A DNA stretch of 64,000 bases from Physcomitrium patens. Lineage: Eukaryota > Streptophyta > Bryopsida > Funariales > Funariaceae. The stretch is from the NCBI RefSeq assembly GCF_000002425.4, contig NC_037275.1, forward strand, positions 14,491,836 to 14,555,835, given 5' to 3'. Positions 46,917 through 60,349 of the stretch are shown piece by piece (within the stretch, counting starts at the first letter, position 1; every line of letters begins with the position of its first letter). The translations under genes were made by a program, and so were the position numbers. The notes beneath the pieces are model-generated. The model saw nothing but the letters and a program-made list of their open reading frames with translations, had not been told where the DNA came from and ran no database searches.

Positions 46917-49900
46917 GGTGTGGGCTCATTCATGTTGGCGCCTGAAGCTTGCGTGAGTTATTTTTCTCCTCTCTGTTTTGTAAGCTTAAACCTTTTAGTT
47001 CTCTGAGGAGGTTAGGGTTGGTAGGTTACTGCCGTTGTTTGTTTTATTCTATTTTTATTTTTTTGAGTACCCTGAGCGTCGTGCGTAGTATGCGCGAAGG
47101 CTGTAGGTCGTCATCGCTAATGGTCGGCGATTACATGAAGCCAGTATCGGTGCATGGTGGTCAATTGACTTGGTTGTAATTTTAGGGTTTCCGAACTGCC
47201 CCTCTACTTTGGTTTTTGTTGGTTTGTTTGTTTTTTTTCTTTCTTTTTTTCTCCCTGTTAATTGGGAGTGTCGGTATAAGTAGAGTTGAGAGTATTAAGT
47301 TCACTATGCATGAAATCTGAAAGCATTGGTTACGGGGTGCAGGCCATTCAGGTGGTGCATTCTCCTGCACATCTGATTTGTAAACGATGAAGTATTGAGC
47401 ATCCTATTTTGTACATGTGTTGAGGATTTGTTGATGGACTCTGCCATTGTCTGATTGCAATCATTGGCTACCTGTCTGTCCCGGTTTGTAATCACTACAA
47501 AGAGCTATGAAGGTGTAGTGGGGCTTTTGTGCGTGGTGATGAAAGGTGTAACCTCAGCTTGAGCGTATCATAGCCCCGTAGTTCTTCTTTTGTCTGAGTC
47601 TAACTTTTGACTCCTGCATGTCACACTTAGCAGTTTCCCCAAGATGGCTTTTGTTTGTCATCTTCCGACCGAGTCGAAGAGCTTGTGCTCTGCTAAGCGA
47701 AGCTCCTCTGAATCTAGTATCAAGGAGGCACTTTTGCAATTTGCTATAAAGTGACGGGTGGCAAGTCTGTCGAACTGCTTCAACAAGTGGCAGCTCATTG
47801 TGTAATTCAAAGCAGTTGGAAGATGTAGCTGACTTGAGATCTGAAGGCTAGTACACTTCTGGAGGTGATCTGTGTATATTCTCATACTGATTTCCTAGCA
47901 TAGGACGCTCTTTGTAGTAAAGTTAAGATTATTGTGTAAGGTGAGCTCCTAAGTTGCGGATGGATATGAGTGGGGAGTGATTCTCAAATGCTCACATTGC
48001 TTGCAAAAGAAGTCTAATGCAATTTATTCTCGTAGTGCTATGGGAGTTCATGGTTGACTGCGAGTGCATCGGGAGATACTCATTTCTGGATACTTGCTGA
48101 AAATGCTGATGCCTTGTTGAATCAGGGTCCTAGGATTCGCATATCCGCGTTTAGAGTAACAACAGTGACTATCGTATTAGACTTGAACCTGTTTTTGTGA
48201 TGCCTTGCAATTTTGGATTATTTATTTATTTATTTTTGTTTGTAATATATCATGTCTTTGTTTGTGTGCTGAACTTCTAATACTGTGAGCTCTTTTTTTG
48301 GGGAACTGAAGAGCACTATTTTACTCTCATTTTGAAAGATATTGTTAACTGAGTATCTGTGATTGGACATTGAAATCACTGTTGGGCAATGCTTGTATTT
48401 GGTGGACAAATCTATATTTTTCTAATGTGCAAAAATTTGGATATATGAGTCCATTTTTAAGTTCCCGAATCAAGTGTACGTATTGATTCTTCAGCCCCAG
48501 AACTGTTCATGCTATTGACCATTGTTTCAGTTTTCGGAACGTTTTCATCATGACAATTTTTTTTTTTTTTCAAAACAAGCTTACGCATTAATTTATTATG
48601 TTGAATATCTGTCTGTTTTCATAAAACAGCGAGAGTGACTGACGAATGTAAATCCGGCCGTATTGAAATTTTAAGTTGCAGTAGTATTTATCATTCCAAA
48701 TCAACACTTCCATGTAATTTTGGCTTACAAAATACTCGAATCCATTCCACTATTGTTTCACCGTATGCTTCTGAATGATCGTGAACACTCTTTGCTGAAA
48801 ACGTTCTTTGTTCCACTGAATTTGAGTTCAAAGAGAACTTTACGCGTTCAAAGAGATCTTAATCCACAACGTCAACCATATTATTGCGCGCAATGGAAAC
48901 AGGTTGCGGTCGATGGAAAATCATGAATAAGAAGTGCCTGTTTTATCTCCTTTACTCTCCAACACAACACATGCACTAATTTGATACTATTTCGACAAAA
49001 TGGAGGAGGTGACAGTTACTCCTTTTTTAAGGTTATCAGGAATAATGGGGTTGGGGCATTTAAGAAGCACGCTATTTAACGATGACCTCAAAAACTAACT
49101 AGAAGCGGGTCAATAAATAAGTTTGCAAAATAATGGAACGGAATGAGATGGACATGCGACAACAATGGATGCAATCACGTGGATGGATGATCAGGTTACT
49201 AGGATGAAAATGTGGCACGAAGATGAATGAGATGTTGCGATGGCGGAGGAGGCGGCACAAAGGCGGAGGGAACGGGGAACAGGGTAACAGGAACAGGAAC
49301 GGGGAACGCATCGTCTCTTTGTGGGCTGGGCTTGGCTTGGCTTGGCTTTGGAGGGGGGGGGGGTCTTGGTTTTTGTCTTCGTGTTCGTCGTCGTCGTGCT
49401 TCGTTTCCCTTCTTCCTTCATCCGCCATCGCCTCTTTCTGGGCCTCTAGAATCGCCATCCCTGTTCTATTCCTTCCTTTGTTCAACCTGCGCCGCGACGA
49501 CGCCCTTCTATCATTCCTTCCCCTTTCCGCTCATTTTGGTACCTATTTGGATCCCTCTCTGTTTGGTGCGGTAGCCAGCCCCCGCTCTACCCTCCCTCTT
49601 TCTCCACTCAGATTTTGTTTGGATAGGGTTCGTCCGACGACTTAATTTTGGAACTCATGCTCTCTTGTTTGTGGGGTAAATCCGAAGCACACCGAGGTTG
49701 TGTTTGCTTTGGGCCTGTGGGAAAAAGAAGAGTTGGAGTGTTTGTTGAAAAGATTCTTCTTGCGAGTCACGTAGTTTTGTGCCGCCCAGTTAATGGTGGT
49801 GCTTAGCCGTGTGGAAGTATCTTTGCTCTTTTTATTTTTGTTTCTTTTATTTTATTGTATTTGTTTTTTGTGTCGTTTTGAGCTTGTGTGAAGTGTGGTT

Positions 49901-50550
49901 GCCGCGGGACGATGTTCGATAGGAAGTGAACTGGAAATGGAGGGTAGGGGTGGGTGGGAGTGTAAAGTGATGCTTGTTTCTTTTGACGAGAGATGTTTGT
50001 GTGGTTTAGGACATGTATTTTCTGTTCCTCTTTGCGCTTTAGCTGCTATTCATGTCTGTGGAATTTCTTTCAGCGTGCGCTAACAACTTTAGGGGTTTAT
50101 TTACAGGCAAGTAGCTAGCGAAGGAAGAATGAAGAAGTCATCGCAATAATCTTTGGAAGACTATTATGTAATACAATGCGCCGCTAAGAGACAGCTATCC
50201 CTGTAGTGCATGTCTTGGTTACGAAAGCTTGAGTGTAGAAACAAAAGGTGTTTTTGTTTCCCTAGCTCGGTAGCGGAAACTGAAATGACTTTTGGCAAGA
50301 TTTTTAGGTTATAGCGAGCCGTGGAGGTTGTTGCGGACAGATTCCGGAATAAACATCTAAAGCAGTGGGAGGGAGGATTTTGAGGGGGAAACGCTGGCGC
50401 GCCCAGGGGATGCCTGATGGCGGATCAGCCCCAATCGCATTTACTTTTTGATGAAATTCGTCTGGAAGTAAAAGGGCAGAAGAGCAGAATCTTAAGCATC
50501 GTCTCAAGCGGAGCTAGGGATAAGGGTGGGGGTATAAACGGGGAGGAAGA
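46917..50550. other. Intergenic region: 3' flank of FAM32A-like gene, CCR4 promoter and leader
   Basis: T-rich 3' flank to about 49.1 kb with a poly-T run (about 48,558-48,571). At 49,140-49,650 there is a GC-rich patch with a GGCTT repeat, a G9-10 run (about 49,352-49,361) and CGT repeats. It probably belongs to the CCR4 promoter or leader. The tttatttacag|g at about 50,098-50,107 could be the acceptor of a 5' UTR intron, but no donor is certain. Open frames here (up to 140 codons) have no known domain. Confidence 0.45.
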
Positions 50551-52492
50551 ATGCTGAGCGTGGTGCGGGTGCACCTCCCGACCGACATTCCCATCGTAGG
50601 CTGCGAGTTGTCGGCCTATGTGCTCTTACGACGGGGTGATTCAAGTCTTTCCCCAGAAGATGTCACCGAGGCCTCGTCAATCGACGGCTATTTCCTTCAG
50701 TGTCGATGGTACTTCGCCTTGTCTTCATCTACTTTCAGTTTCTTGAGGAACACTTACATTGATACTGGTTTAGAAGGAGATAGTTCGTGATTTGGGTTAG
50801 TAATTATTATGCTCTATAATCTGAAGCTTTGTCAGTGTAGTCACATTTTTGTCAAGATTTATTGGTTTACAATTTGAATCTTGGTATGACAAATGTAAAA
50901 CTTGAGCTGAGCACTTCGTCTCAGACAGGTACATGTATTTACTTTGGTTTCCGTTGTGAAGCTGGGTGGACACGGTTGTATCGAGACTTAGGTTGCCCAT
51001 TAACTGCTTTGTCAGAGTATTTTGTTTTGTTTGTGAACACAACGATATTGTTTTTCCTTCTATGAAATATCAATCGTCGTTCATGGGGGCGAAGGCTTAA
51101 TTTGTTGGCTCTGTACGCGAAACAGGTATCGACTGCAGAATGAGCAGAAGGTTTTAGTCTGCTGTGTACACCCGTCTGAGCCTGCTACACTCCAATGTGT
51201 GCAGTGCATGAAAGCAAAACTTCCCCAGTCGAAGAGCTTGCATTGCACCCAGAAGTGTTTTACAGACTCATGGCGGCACCATGTTATTATGCACCAGGAG
51301 GCTGCTGACAAGCGAGAAAATGGCTTCGAAGAAGATGAATCCCCGTTTACGTTCAACTCGAACCCGGCAAAAACTCTTCGGTCCCTGGATGGGAGTCTGG
51401 GTAGTGCTGCTACGCGAATGGCCAATCATTCCAATGGATCCATATTCTCTAGCCCCGTTCGGATGGCATCGCACAACCAGGATCAGGAGGCTGGTGAAGT
51501 TTGGTGTGAAGTTGGACAGGGGAAGACTTACACACCGACTACGGAGGACGTAGGTCACATCCTGAAGATAGAGTGTGTAGTCATCGACGGAAGCACAGGG
51601 CGGCCAGCTGAAACCCCTCATCAGAGACAAACATCACGCGTGATCCCTGCACCATCTCCAACCCCGCGGCGGTTGGTGACGGTAAATTCGATGGAAGGAA
51701 CGGGTCTGGTGGAGACAGATGGACGGACAGCGACTTCTGGGACTTTTACGGTGCTATCGTACAATGTTCTGTCGGACCTGTATGCCACCAGTGAGCAGTA
51801 CAGCTATTGCCCTCCATGGGCATTGGCATGGACATATCGAAGGCAGAATCTGTTACGGGAGATTGTGGCGTACCGAGCAGACATTCTGTGTCTTCAGGAG
51901 GTATTTTGAACTTTGAATGGGAGTTGAGAGTAAAGACCAACGGTCCTGGTCTGTTATTTTCTGGAAGGAGTGTATTTCCATTGTCTGAAAAAAATTGATC
52001 TTTTCAGGCGCAAATTTTGTTTGATCAGGTCTTGGATTTGCGTAACATCGCCATCTACTTGTAGTATCAAGGTAGATATACATGAGGCGTTGAGGTTTAA
52101 TCGGGCAGGTCGATGTAATCGTAATGATGTGAATGGTATTGTTGGGTTGGATCCGCAGGTGCAAAGTGATCATTATGAGGATTTTTATGCGCCTGAGTTA
52201 GAGAAGCATGGTTACACCGGTGTTTACAAGAAGAAAACTGGGGAGGTGAGATCAGTCTTGTGCTTCATGGTTGGGTCCTTAGAAACATAAGCTTATGTAA
52301 CAAACAATTCTTACTAAAATTTGTGCTTTTACAGGACTATACCCAAGAGTGACCTGTGATTTTGTTATTTTGCAATGGATTGCAGGTGTATACAGGTTCT
52401 GTTTATGTTATTGATGGTTGCGCAACGTTTTTCCGTCGAGATCGCTTCTCATTAGTGAAGAAATATGAGGTATGAATATTCGGGTTTAACCT

Positions 52493-52524
<32 letters not shown>

Positions 52525-54885
52525 TTTAACTCGCATAGATGCATCTATAAGGAAACCATCTGACGGATTCCTGGTCTCATGATAAGATACGTAGTGGTGA
52601 TCAACGTAGTAATGTTTCTTCTATTTGTCGAACTTCCCATCATCAACTGTTTACATGTCTATGTCCCGTCTAAGAAACAAGGTTTGAATCTTATCTGGCT
52701 ATTTTTAGAGAGGTGTTGACAGGAGAGGAAGAGAGGAGTCATCACTTGTGGTCTAAACGTCGTTTGTGAATGTTTGTGGTTCGCGTTGTTTTATTTTATT
52801 TTTTTCTCCCTCTCTCCTTCTTCCTCCAAGGCTGAATAATTTGTATTTGAAGCTTCCAATGAGAGTATGATTACAAATAGCAATTATGCTATTCCGTGTC
52901 ACTTACGCAGGTGGAGTTTAACAAGGCTGCTCAGTCATTGTCAGAAGCTCTGATACCATCTACTAAAAAAGCGGCTTTGAGCAGGCTTTTGAAGGTTGGT
53001 TTATGCCTTGAGTATACCTGGAGCTCGTTTGACTTTTAGGAGCTTCAAGTTTTTGTTGTATCCATGGTTTTATTATTGTTGCTAATAAATAGACTCCAAA
53101 TAATCACTGGATATCTTGATTCGTTCCAGGCCGTTCAACTGTAATGGAATTGATGAGTTACTGAGAACTGTCTTCATATGAATCGGGACCTCTTCAAAGC
53201 GTGAAAGGATATTTTACGAATTGATGATCTGTCACCTATGCAGGACAATGTGGCATTGATCGTGGTACTGGAAGCGCGTGATACTGGAGGGTTTATGGAT
53301 CCTCAAGCCGTTTCAGGCAAGCGTGGCCAGCTTCTGTGTGTGGTGAGTATATATTCATAACTTTCATATCGAGGGCATTGCTGCAGGCCGACTTTTGTCA
53401 AATTATAGAGTTGAGACATGCAAACCCTGTCGTTATATTTCTTAGAGCTGATTGGGATCTAACTCAGGTACTGTTGGCTTGTTGCCTGTGGACAGGCAAA
53501 CACACATATTCATGCAAACCAGGAACTTAAGGACGTCAAGCTTTGGCAGGTATGCAGATCATTCTATCTTCTTGGTTCAGATCGCAGCTCCAATTATGTG
53601 TTGAAGTATAACGTTCAAACCACTGGATGTTGTGATTTTTACTATGCTTTGTCTAGATTAATTTCCGACTGCTGAATTCTCTAATACTCTTGTATAACTG
53701 TTCGATTGAGGATTTGGGCTTGATTTTTGTTCAGGTACATACTCTCCTCAAAGGTCTTGAGAAGATAGCAGCCAGCGCAGACATTCCCATGCTGGTGGCT
53801 GGCGATTTTAACTCTGTTCCTGGCAGGCAAGTGCTTCTAATATACCCTAAATACTGAGGATCCGTTCGTGTACGTTGCTAGGCCGCTGTAAGGTCCATGT
53901 GGCAATATAGTGATGGACATGGAATCCAAGTTTAAGATCCGCTGTTGTATTGTACGCTCGTGAATGAACAATACGGTTCTAACACCAACCTATGGGACTG
54001 TTTTTGCAGTGCACCTCACTGTCTGTTGTCAACAGGTAGTGTGGATCCTTCCCATCCAGACCTGCAAGTTGATCCACTGAACATTTTGCGGCCTGCAAGC
54101 AAACTTTGCCATTCACTGCCCTTGGTAAATGTTTTTATTTCGCAGTGTTTTTCGAACAGTAAATTATAACTATAATTCAAATTCGCATACTGCTTAATTT
54201 AAAAGTGTTATAACCAGTCAATCCATCAGCCTTTCTCAGTATGCAAAAGATGTGAAATTAAGAGTTGAATAGCTGCTTAATGGAGTATTTTGGGAATTTT
54301 GCAGGTAAGTGCTTACGCAGAATTTGGGAGATTGATCGGAAATGGTCCTACAGTAGAGAAACAGAGGCGGCGAATGGATCCAACCACCTGGGAACCACAA
54401 TTTACAAATTGTACTCGAGATTTTCTGGGCACGCTTGATTATATTTTCTACACTGGTGAGATTGTCATGTTCTTTTCTGACAGTTGTGGTAGGACGTCCT
54501 ATTACATTGAAGAGAACCGAAAGCTCTTCAACTGCTGTCCAATATTACTGTTCATATTTTTCTGTGCTGTTGGAAAATGTTAATAGAGGACATCCTTCCA
54601 ACTCATACGGTTTTTGGATGGTGACTTGGTGCCGTGTACCAACGCAACCATCTATTTGAGAGATAAGTCTTTGGATGTTATACCTTCAGTGAATTAGATT
54701 TTAGTTCGATTCTGACAGATGAACGGTAATGTTCTGCAGCGGACTCGCTTAGTGTGGAGTCACTCTTGGAACTGCTGGATGAAGACAGTTTACGCAAAGA
54801 CACTGGGTTACCCTCTCCGGAATGGTCATCAGATCATATTGCTCTACTGGCGGAATTCCGATGCAAGCCTCGGATGCGTCGCTAG
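50551..54885 (+). CDS. CCR4: CCR4 deadenylase (carbon catabolite repressor protein 4 homologue)
   Basis: Eleven exons: 50551-50708, 51126-51900, 52159-52245, 52386-52469, 52911-52994, 53244-53342, 53496-53549, 53735-53826, 54010-54124, 54305-54455, 54740-54885. They total 1,845 nt, 614 residues, close to the roughly 600 of plant CCR4a/b. The N terminus MLSVVRVHLPTDIPIVGCEL is the plant-type start. A Cys/His zinc-finger-like block lies at residues 65-109 (CCVHPSEPATLQCVQC ... CTQKCF ... HH...H). The EEP nuclease domain starts at GTFTVLSYNVLSDLYAT. It carries catalytic Glu311 (LCLQE), GDFN (Asp471, Asn473) and SDHIALLAEF (Asp598-His599). Role: magnesium-dependent 3'-5' removal of mRNA poly(A) tails in the CCR4-NOT complex, mainly cytoplasmic. 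The intron after exon 8 is GC-AG; all others are GT-AG and phases close throughout. Yeast-type leucine-rich repeats are absent, as in plants. Confidence 0.96.
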
Positions 54886-55959
54886 ACCGACCTCTGCAAG
54901 ATTTGTGCGGATTTTACTTGTTGCAGTTTGCTTAAGCTTTGGTATAGCCTGCTTGTCTGAGCAGCCAACTGCTTGTGACTTCATTTCTCATCCGTTGGGT
55001 TGTCTTTCACGCTGTTCCAGAAATTAGGGTACAGCAGCTGAGGTTGTGTATTTTCCCCAAGATTTCGGTTCGTTGACAATTAGCATGTTCAAATCATTAG
55101 AGACATGAAGTACCACTTAGATTTGGAACTGATGTATGAGGTTCAGATTTTGAGCTCCCACAGTAGCTGCCACCAGTTTCTTGGACATATTTTAGCAACC
55201 TCCAACAGGAGAGATGTAGCTGGATTGGAGAATGCTCCAATTGAGTCACTAGTGCAGATGTACATTTTGCTAGGTCACTAGCTATTGGGTGTTCACTCTT
55301 ACCGGTACCTGATTGCTCAATAAGCTGTCAGTCTGCGTAATAACAAAGCCCAATTGTGCCCCTTTTTCGTTTTCTCTTCCATCGTATCTGCTGGTTATTC
55401 TGAAATGCCATCAACTATGTGTAGTTTGCTTTCGTGCGGGGGACTCTCTAATTCTATGTTTTTTTTTTTTTTTTTTTTTTTTTTTCTAGTCACCGGTCCA
55501 TACCAATGTCATTACAATTCGGGTGTCTATGGAATTTGGAGATGCCTTATTGTTAATAATTTTGAGCTGCCCAATTCTATGTGGTGGATCTTGTGAAATG
55601 TTGTGTGAATACTGATGTTCTTGCAATTAAAATATCATCTCCAAACACATTAGTTCTTACATGACTATGTACAGTAACTTTTATGTGCGTATAATGTTGT
55701 GAAAATGTTACAAAATTTAGATATTAATTTGAAAATGCTTACTCCAAGAGAGATTGAAATTGATTTTTCTCTTTACATTATGTCTTGCTAATATAAAATA
55801 AATAAAATGAAATTGCATTGTAAAATAAATAGAGGTAATGTTCTCTATACCCATTTGTGCAATTACTAGCTATTATAAAAGTTTTATATATGTAAAACAA
55901 TGTCTATATGGGATATTTTTTTTGTTGTTTCTATTCATAAGTTCATTTACCATTGTTAT

Positions 55960-55996
<37 letters not shown>

Positions 55997-57601
55997 CTAC
56001 ATATGTAATGAAATTTCTTTTATTTTTAATAATATCCTTTAAAACTTTTATAGCTTACCAAGGTTAAATTTGTACGTTTTTATTTATTATTTATTTGACA
56101 AAAGAATCTTTATTAAAAAAATCCTTTTTTTTATTGTTTAAAAAAAAAAAAAATACTCTAGTGATTATTAAACAAATTGCTCTCCTCTAGTAGTAACTAA
56201 TTACATTCTTATTATACCAGAATTTCACAATTATATAGTGGCATGACGTTCAATGTATTAAAATAGTAACACCAAGTGAATATATACACCAACTTTAAAA
56301 CATCTTAATTATTTAATTTATTTAATTTAAAATACACCCTTGGAATCAAATTAATATAGTAACTATTTATACTACTCTAACAAGAGAATTTGTATAATGT
56401 CTACATATTGCTCATTTTCATATTAGTGCCAGCCAACATATTACTTTATCTTCAAAAGAAGTATTCAACCAAAAAAATTGATTTATCAAAAACTTATCAA
56501 ACAATGCATACAAAAACATTAATGCATATGTATGTTATCATTAACATTTTATTTGCATTCAATATCATTTTTTGTACTCATAGAATCTTTCTTAGTAATT
56601 TGTACCAAATATTGAATTTCGAATAATCTCATTTATTAGTTATAAGTTTTAGATAATTAATTTATAAATCTATATCCACAGGCTATGTTAAGATATTAAA
56701 TCATAATTTTCAAAAAGAGTGATCATATCTATAAATGTGTTTGAATGAATGTGATATAATAATTTTCAGCATATCAACACATAAATCTGAAAGTTGTAAT
56801 ATACTTCAACATATTTAAAACACATACAAATGTAAGAATACAAATGAATAAGAAACAACAGAAAAATTCCAGCGTGTATCCAGATAATGCATGCATCAAG
56901 TGGCACAACGATGAACAACGCAGCAATGCGAAGACATACTACAGTATAATGCACCATGGTGTAGACATTTAACTTGAAGTGTAACACTGACACCTTCATG
57001 TCCAGCGAGAGAGTCAAAACAAGGCAGATGATAGATAGAAACTGAGCAAAGCTCTCACGAAAGAGTGACGAGCATGAAGATGTGAAGAAATGATCATTTT
57101 CTGCAAAAAGATTATTGCTGGTGAGACATTTCTCACAACTAATATCTTTGTAGCTCGAGTTTTATCACTGATAGTTCCAAGGCGAACATCCTGCAAATTT
57201 GAAGCACCACAAGATGTGCTCTACTGCGAACTGAGGGTGACTTGACTTTCAAGCACTGTGCTGGAAAAAAGACAGGGAAATGTCTCATGAACATATATCC
57301 TACAAGTGCTATTTGTATTCGATTCCAAGCGGAATCTGACATAATGACATTTCATTAAGGAAAAAAACGATCTGCCAAGAAAGAGAAAATGTTCGCCAAT
57401 TTTACAACACATTCAGCTCATCGCTGCTTCTGCTGTGGCTATTTTCAGATCTTCCTACCACCTGCCCGCTGATAATTACGCAATGCTCAGCCCTGAAGCA
57501 CACGTTGCACCTGCTGTGCGATTCCCTCCGGAGTGTGGAAATGAATACGGGTGGAAACTAGAATTAGGGTTACATGGTAGATCTACATTCTGCATGGCTC
57601 A
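54886..57601. other. Intergenic region between convergent genes
   Basis: The first several hundred bases are probably the CCR4 3' UTR. A T26-like run sits near 55,460-55,485. From 55.6 to 56.8 kb it is AT-rich with a TA microsatellite (about 55,965-55,992). From about 56.85 kb it is GC-balanced, and is probably the 3' UTR of the minus-strand gene ending at 57,602. No other gene was seen. Confidence 0.5.
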
Positions 57602-57982
57602 TTACTCGTCGCCGGAAGGTTTGCTAACCTTGGACATGTCGTATCCAACGTCTCGAATACTCTCCTGGTCAATGCCATGCTTGACATGCTCTTCATGAGC
57701 CCTATCGGCCACCTTGCCGGGATGCTGCTGTAATCCACCATAGCTCTTGGCATCAGCATCCACCGCAGGGGGTGCGGAAGAAGAACCCTGCGGATCCTCC
57801 CCCTCCTTCGCGCTGTTGTTGTTATTGGCACCACCCTCTGAGTGACGGCTGCCGGACGACCACCCACGTGAGACAGTCCCCATGGAAGCGAACTTGCGCC
57901 ATAGAAGCTCGGTGGATGTGCGGGGGGGACAATAGTAAGAATCATACCACACCGAGCGCATCAAGGCCTGCCTTCCTGCCAT
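57602..57982 (-). CDS. Small protein with organelle-presequence-like N terminus, function unknown
   Basis: Single open frame, 381 nt, 126 residues, ATG at 57,980-57,982. The frame is open upstream but starts there with GTG, so this ATG is the first. The N terminus MAGRQALMRSVWYDSYYCPP then LLWRKFASMG is basic with no acidic residues until Asp13 and ends in a RKFASM-like cleavage context, suggesting mitochondrial import. The rest is hydrophilic and Gly/Ser/Glu/Asp-rich. It has a charged, probably helical tail (VADRAHEEHVKHGIDQES, ending SKPSGDE), which recalls small LEA-like proteins. I do not recognise a named family. Balanced composition inside an AT-rich region supports it as a gene, but it could be a fragment of a spliced one. 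Confidence 0.55.
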   Translation of the reverse strand: MAGRQALMRSVWYDSYYCPPRTSTELLWRKFASMGTVSRGWSSGSRHSEGGANNNNSAKEGEDPQGSSSAPPAVDADAKSYGGLQQHPGKVADRAHEEHVKHGIDQESIRDVGYDMSKVSKPSGDE

Positions 57983-59071
57983 GCTGCTGTGCCACAACAG
58001 TGTGGCCGTCCCAGGAATCACAACACCCTCCCTCCCCTACAAAAAGAATCAACCCCAAAGCAAATGAAAGCCAAACAAAGCAAAACAACGCAGTGCGAAG
58101 CAGAGAAGAGAAGAGAAGAAAAGATCAATTAATCCTTCAATTCCCACAATTCCTTTATCTTTCACTTGCAATTATTTGCATTGTGTGCCCTCCCTCCTCC
58201 GCTCATTCCTGAGTGAGAGCAACTCCATTCTCTTCCCTCCCCACCCCAACACTCTCGGGCGACACTTGTCATTTGGCTTGCTATTACCACGTGGCATTTC
58301 TCTACTCCGTTTGGTGGCGAGTGCCACATGGCGCCGTGAGGGCGTTGCTGACGTGTTGACTCCCCATTGGTGTTGCGCCTCATGGTCCGGAATTTGTTAC
58401 ATGCGGAATTATTTGAATGGTGATTGAAAGTATGAGTTTTATGATTGGAAACACCTAAATAAATAAATAATAATCTCCATCTTGCTATTTAATATTAACT
58501 TGGATTTGTTCCAATGCAAAATTGCAGATCTTTTCAAGGTTTTCTAATGTCATTTTGCTTTTAGAAATGATTTATTAATTATCACTTTAATTCTTGATTT
58601 TAATTGGTACAATTTTTTTCATTGTGCAATGCAATAGATTACAAGCAATCATTTTCCATTTATAACAAAATTTGCATGTCTTACAAAGTCCAAAGTAATG
58701 ATAATTTAATAATAACATAATTACTATACAATATTTCAAATTATTTTAGAATGTAAATTTAATAGGGTTGTTAAAGTAAGAATAAAATCCAAAATTTGTT
58801 AAAGTTGATACCTCTGAGGAAAAAATCACCATAATATGGTTTTGTACAAAAGGATTCATTATTTCTATAAAGTCTATTTTATTTTAATAAATTACTTCTT
58901 AAATCACTTTGATATATTTTAAAGTGGAATCTTCTTGATTTTTAGACTAATTTTCAGTGATTAACTTCTTATTTTCATTCAAAAAGAAATCATGATATTG
59001 AGTAATCCTACTTCTTTATACTTTTAAATGCAATCACATGTTTATTGTATTGAAATAGTTCCAAAGGACAA

Positions 59072-59124
<53 letters not shown>

Positions 59125-59689
59125 ATTAATGGACAATAAGACATGTTCATTTTTAATTTTTATTTTTAAACATCAACCATTTACTTACAATTTTTAGTTC
59201 AAAAAAACAAAACATGATATAAAATTGCTATTGTATGATTGAAAAAATTACATAAATGACTTTCTTATTCTAATTCTATTATTAACATATGAAAAAATAA
59301 TAAAAAATTTACTTAAAGATTATATCAAAAGAATACGAATTAAAGACTTATTTGAATATTACTAAATATATTATAAATATTATAGTTTTTGGCTTGTCTT
59401 TATAAAAACTAAAAACTTTTGAATACAAAAAGAAAGAATGATAAGATTCTATATATCTTAAAATTTTATAGATTTGAATTTAGAATATATAAAAATTATA
59501 TATGTAATATTTATTATTTTAAATATTATTATTATTATTTATTTAAAATTAAAAACTATATATTCTATTATATATAAAAATTAGTTATTAATATATAACA
59601 TAGTTTTTTATAAAAATAAATATTTTATTTTGATCAATATATAATATATTCATGATAAGGTTAATAAATTTATAAAATATTATGTCAAA
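57983..59689. other. Promoter side of the small gene, then AT-rich DNA
   Basis: 57,983-58,430 is GC-balanced and likely holds the promoter and leader of the minus-strand gene. Beyond it the DNA is very AT-rich, with a CT tract running into a TA tract (about 59,072-59,121). No coding signal was seen. More of the transposon relic may extend into the right end, but I could not align it. Confidence 0.5.
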
Positions 59690-59925
59690 AATTGAATGTT
59701 TATTTCACGAAACATCTCCAATAATTATGCGTGATACATGGCTAATTTTCTAGTTAAGTTTGCAATGTACCAATTAACTACAAACATATATAAAGCCAAA
59801 TCCACATCTATAAAGCTTCTAAGAAGTTTTTCCATAAGATATTATGAAATTTACTTCCTTCTACTTATTTCTATCTAAGTGTTTTAATCTAGGTAAATAT
59901 GTATATTTTTAATATTAGATTGATT
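59690..59925 (-). repeat. Inverted, decayed LTR fragment of the chromovirus family
   Basis: Reverse complement aligns with the first part of the chromovirus LTR. Examples are gtgatacatggctaa (LTR ...ggcacatggccaa...), atctataaagcttctaagaa (LTR atctattaagcttctatgaa) and the acttccttctacttattt block. The LTR start falls near 59,925. Heavy C-to-T and G-to-A change. The left edge is uncertain. Confidence 0.75.
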
Positions 59926-60025
59926 TATTCACAAATAAGAAATTGTTTAAGTCTACAATAATCAAACTTGTTATAAAGGCAAATAGTCTTAATATTACAA
60001 TCAAGTAATCACATCTTACCATGAA
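59926..60025 (-). repeat. Inverted copy A of an internal chromovirus segment
   Basis: Reverse complement of about 43,265-43,380 of the younger element (the region between integrase and chromodomain). It is joined directly to the inverted LTR start, without the polypurine tract or the intervening 870 bp. It shares words such as gattgattt, acaaataagaaa and agtcttaatattacaa with its reverse-complemented source and with copy B. Confidence 0.8.
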
Positions 60026-60039
60026 CATAGAATTGATGT

Positions 60040-60245
60040 TGTTCATTGCAATGGATATGTACAATAATCTTTTGTTGAACTTCACCTTCTTTTAATTGTG
60101 TTGATGCTTTTGAATTTTCAAAAGTTAAATATCTTAAGGTGAAAGATTTGTCAAATTATTTATCTGAGCCACATACAATAATGAAGCTACAATTAAAAGA
60201 AGCTCAAGAACAACAAATGACGAATACAAATGTGTATTGCTAGGA
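60040..60245 (+). pseudogene. Forward fragment of chromovirus pol after integrase
   Basis: Aligns in direct orientation with about 43,060-43,250 of the younger element (cttttgaattttcaaaagtt, aaagatttgtcaaattattt, caattaaaagaagctcaaga). At one codon the relic has CAA where the younger copy has TAA. Confidence 0.85.
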
Positions 60246-60349
60246 GCATTTATTGCTAATATTGAAGTTATATCATATATTATATGGCTCAAGAAGAGAT
60301 ATGTAGAATGTATGATGGGTCTTGATAGACTCTAATAGATATAACCCAT
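60246..60349. other. Unassigned joint between relic segments
   Basis: About 100 bp that I could not align with either orientation of the younger element. It lies between a forward and an inverted segment. Confidence 0.4.

Noticed and set aside
49223..49645. 140-codon open frame (+) upstream of CCR4
   Set aside because: Lies in a GC-rich promoter or leader patch with homopolymer runs; three overlapping frames are equally open.
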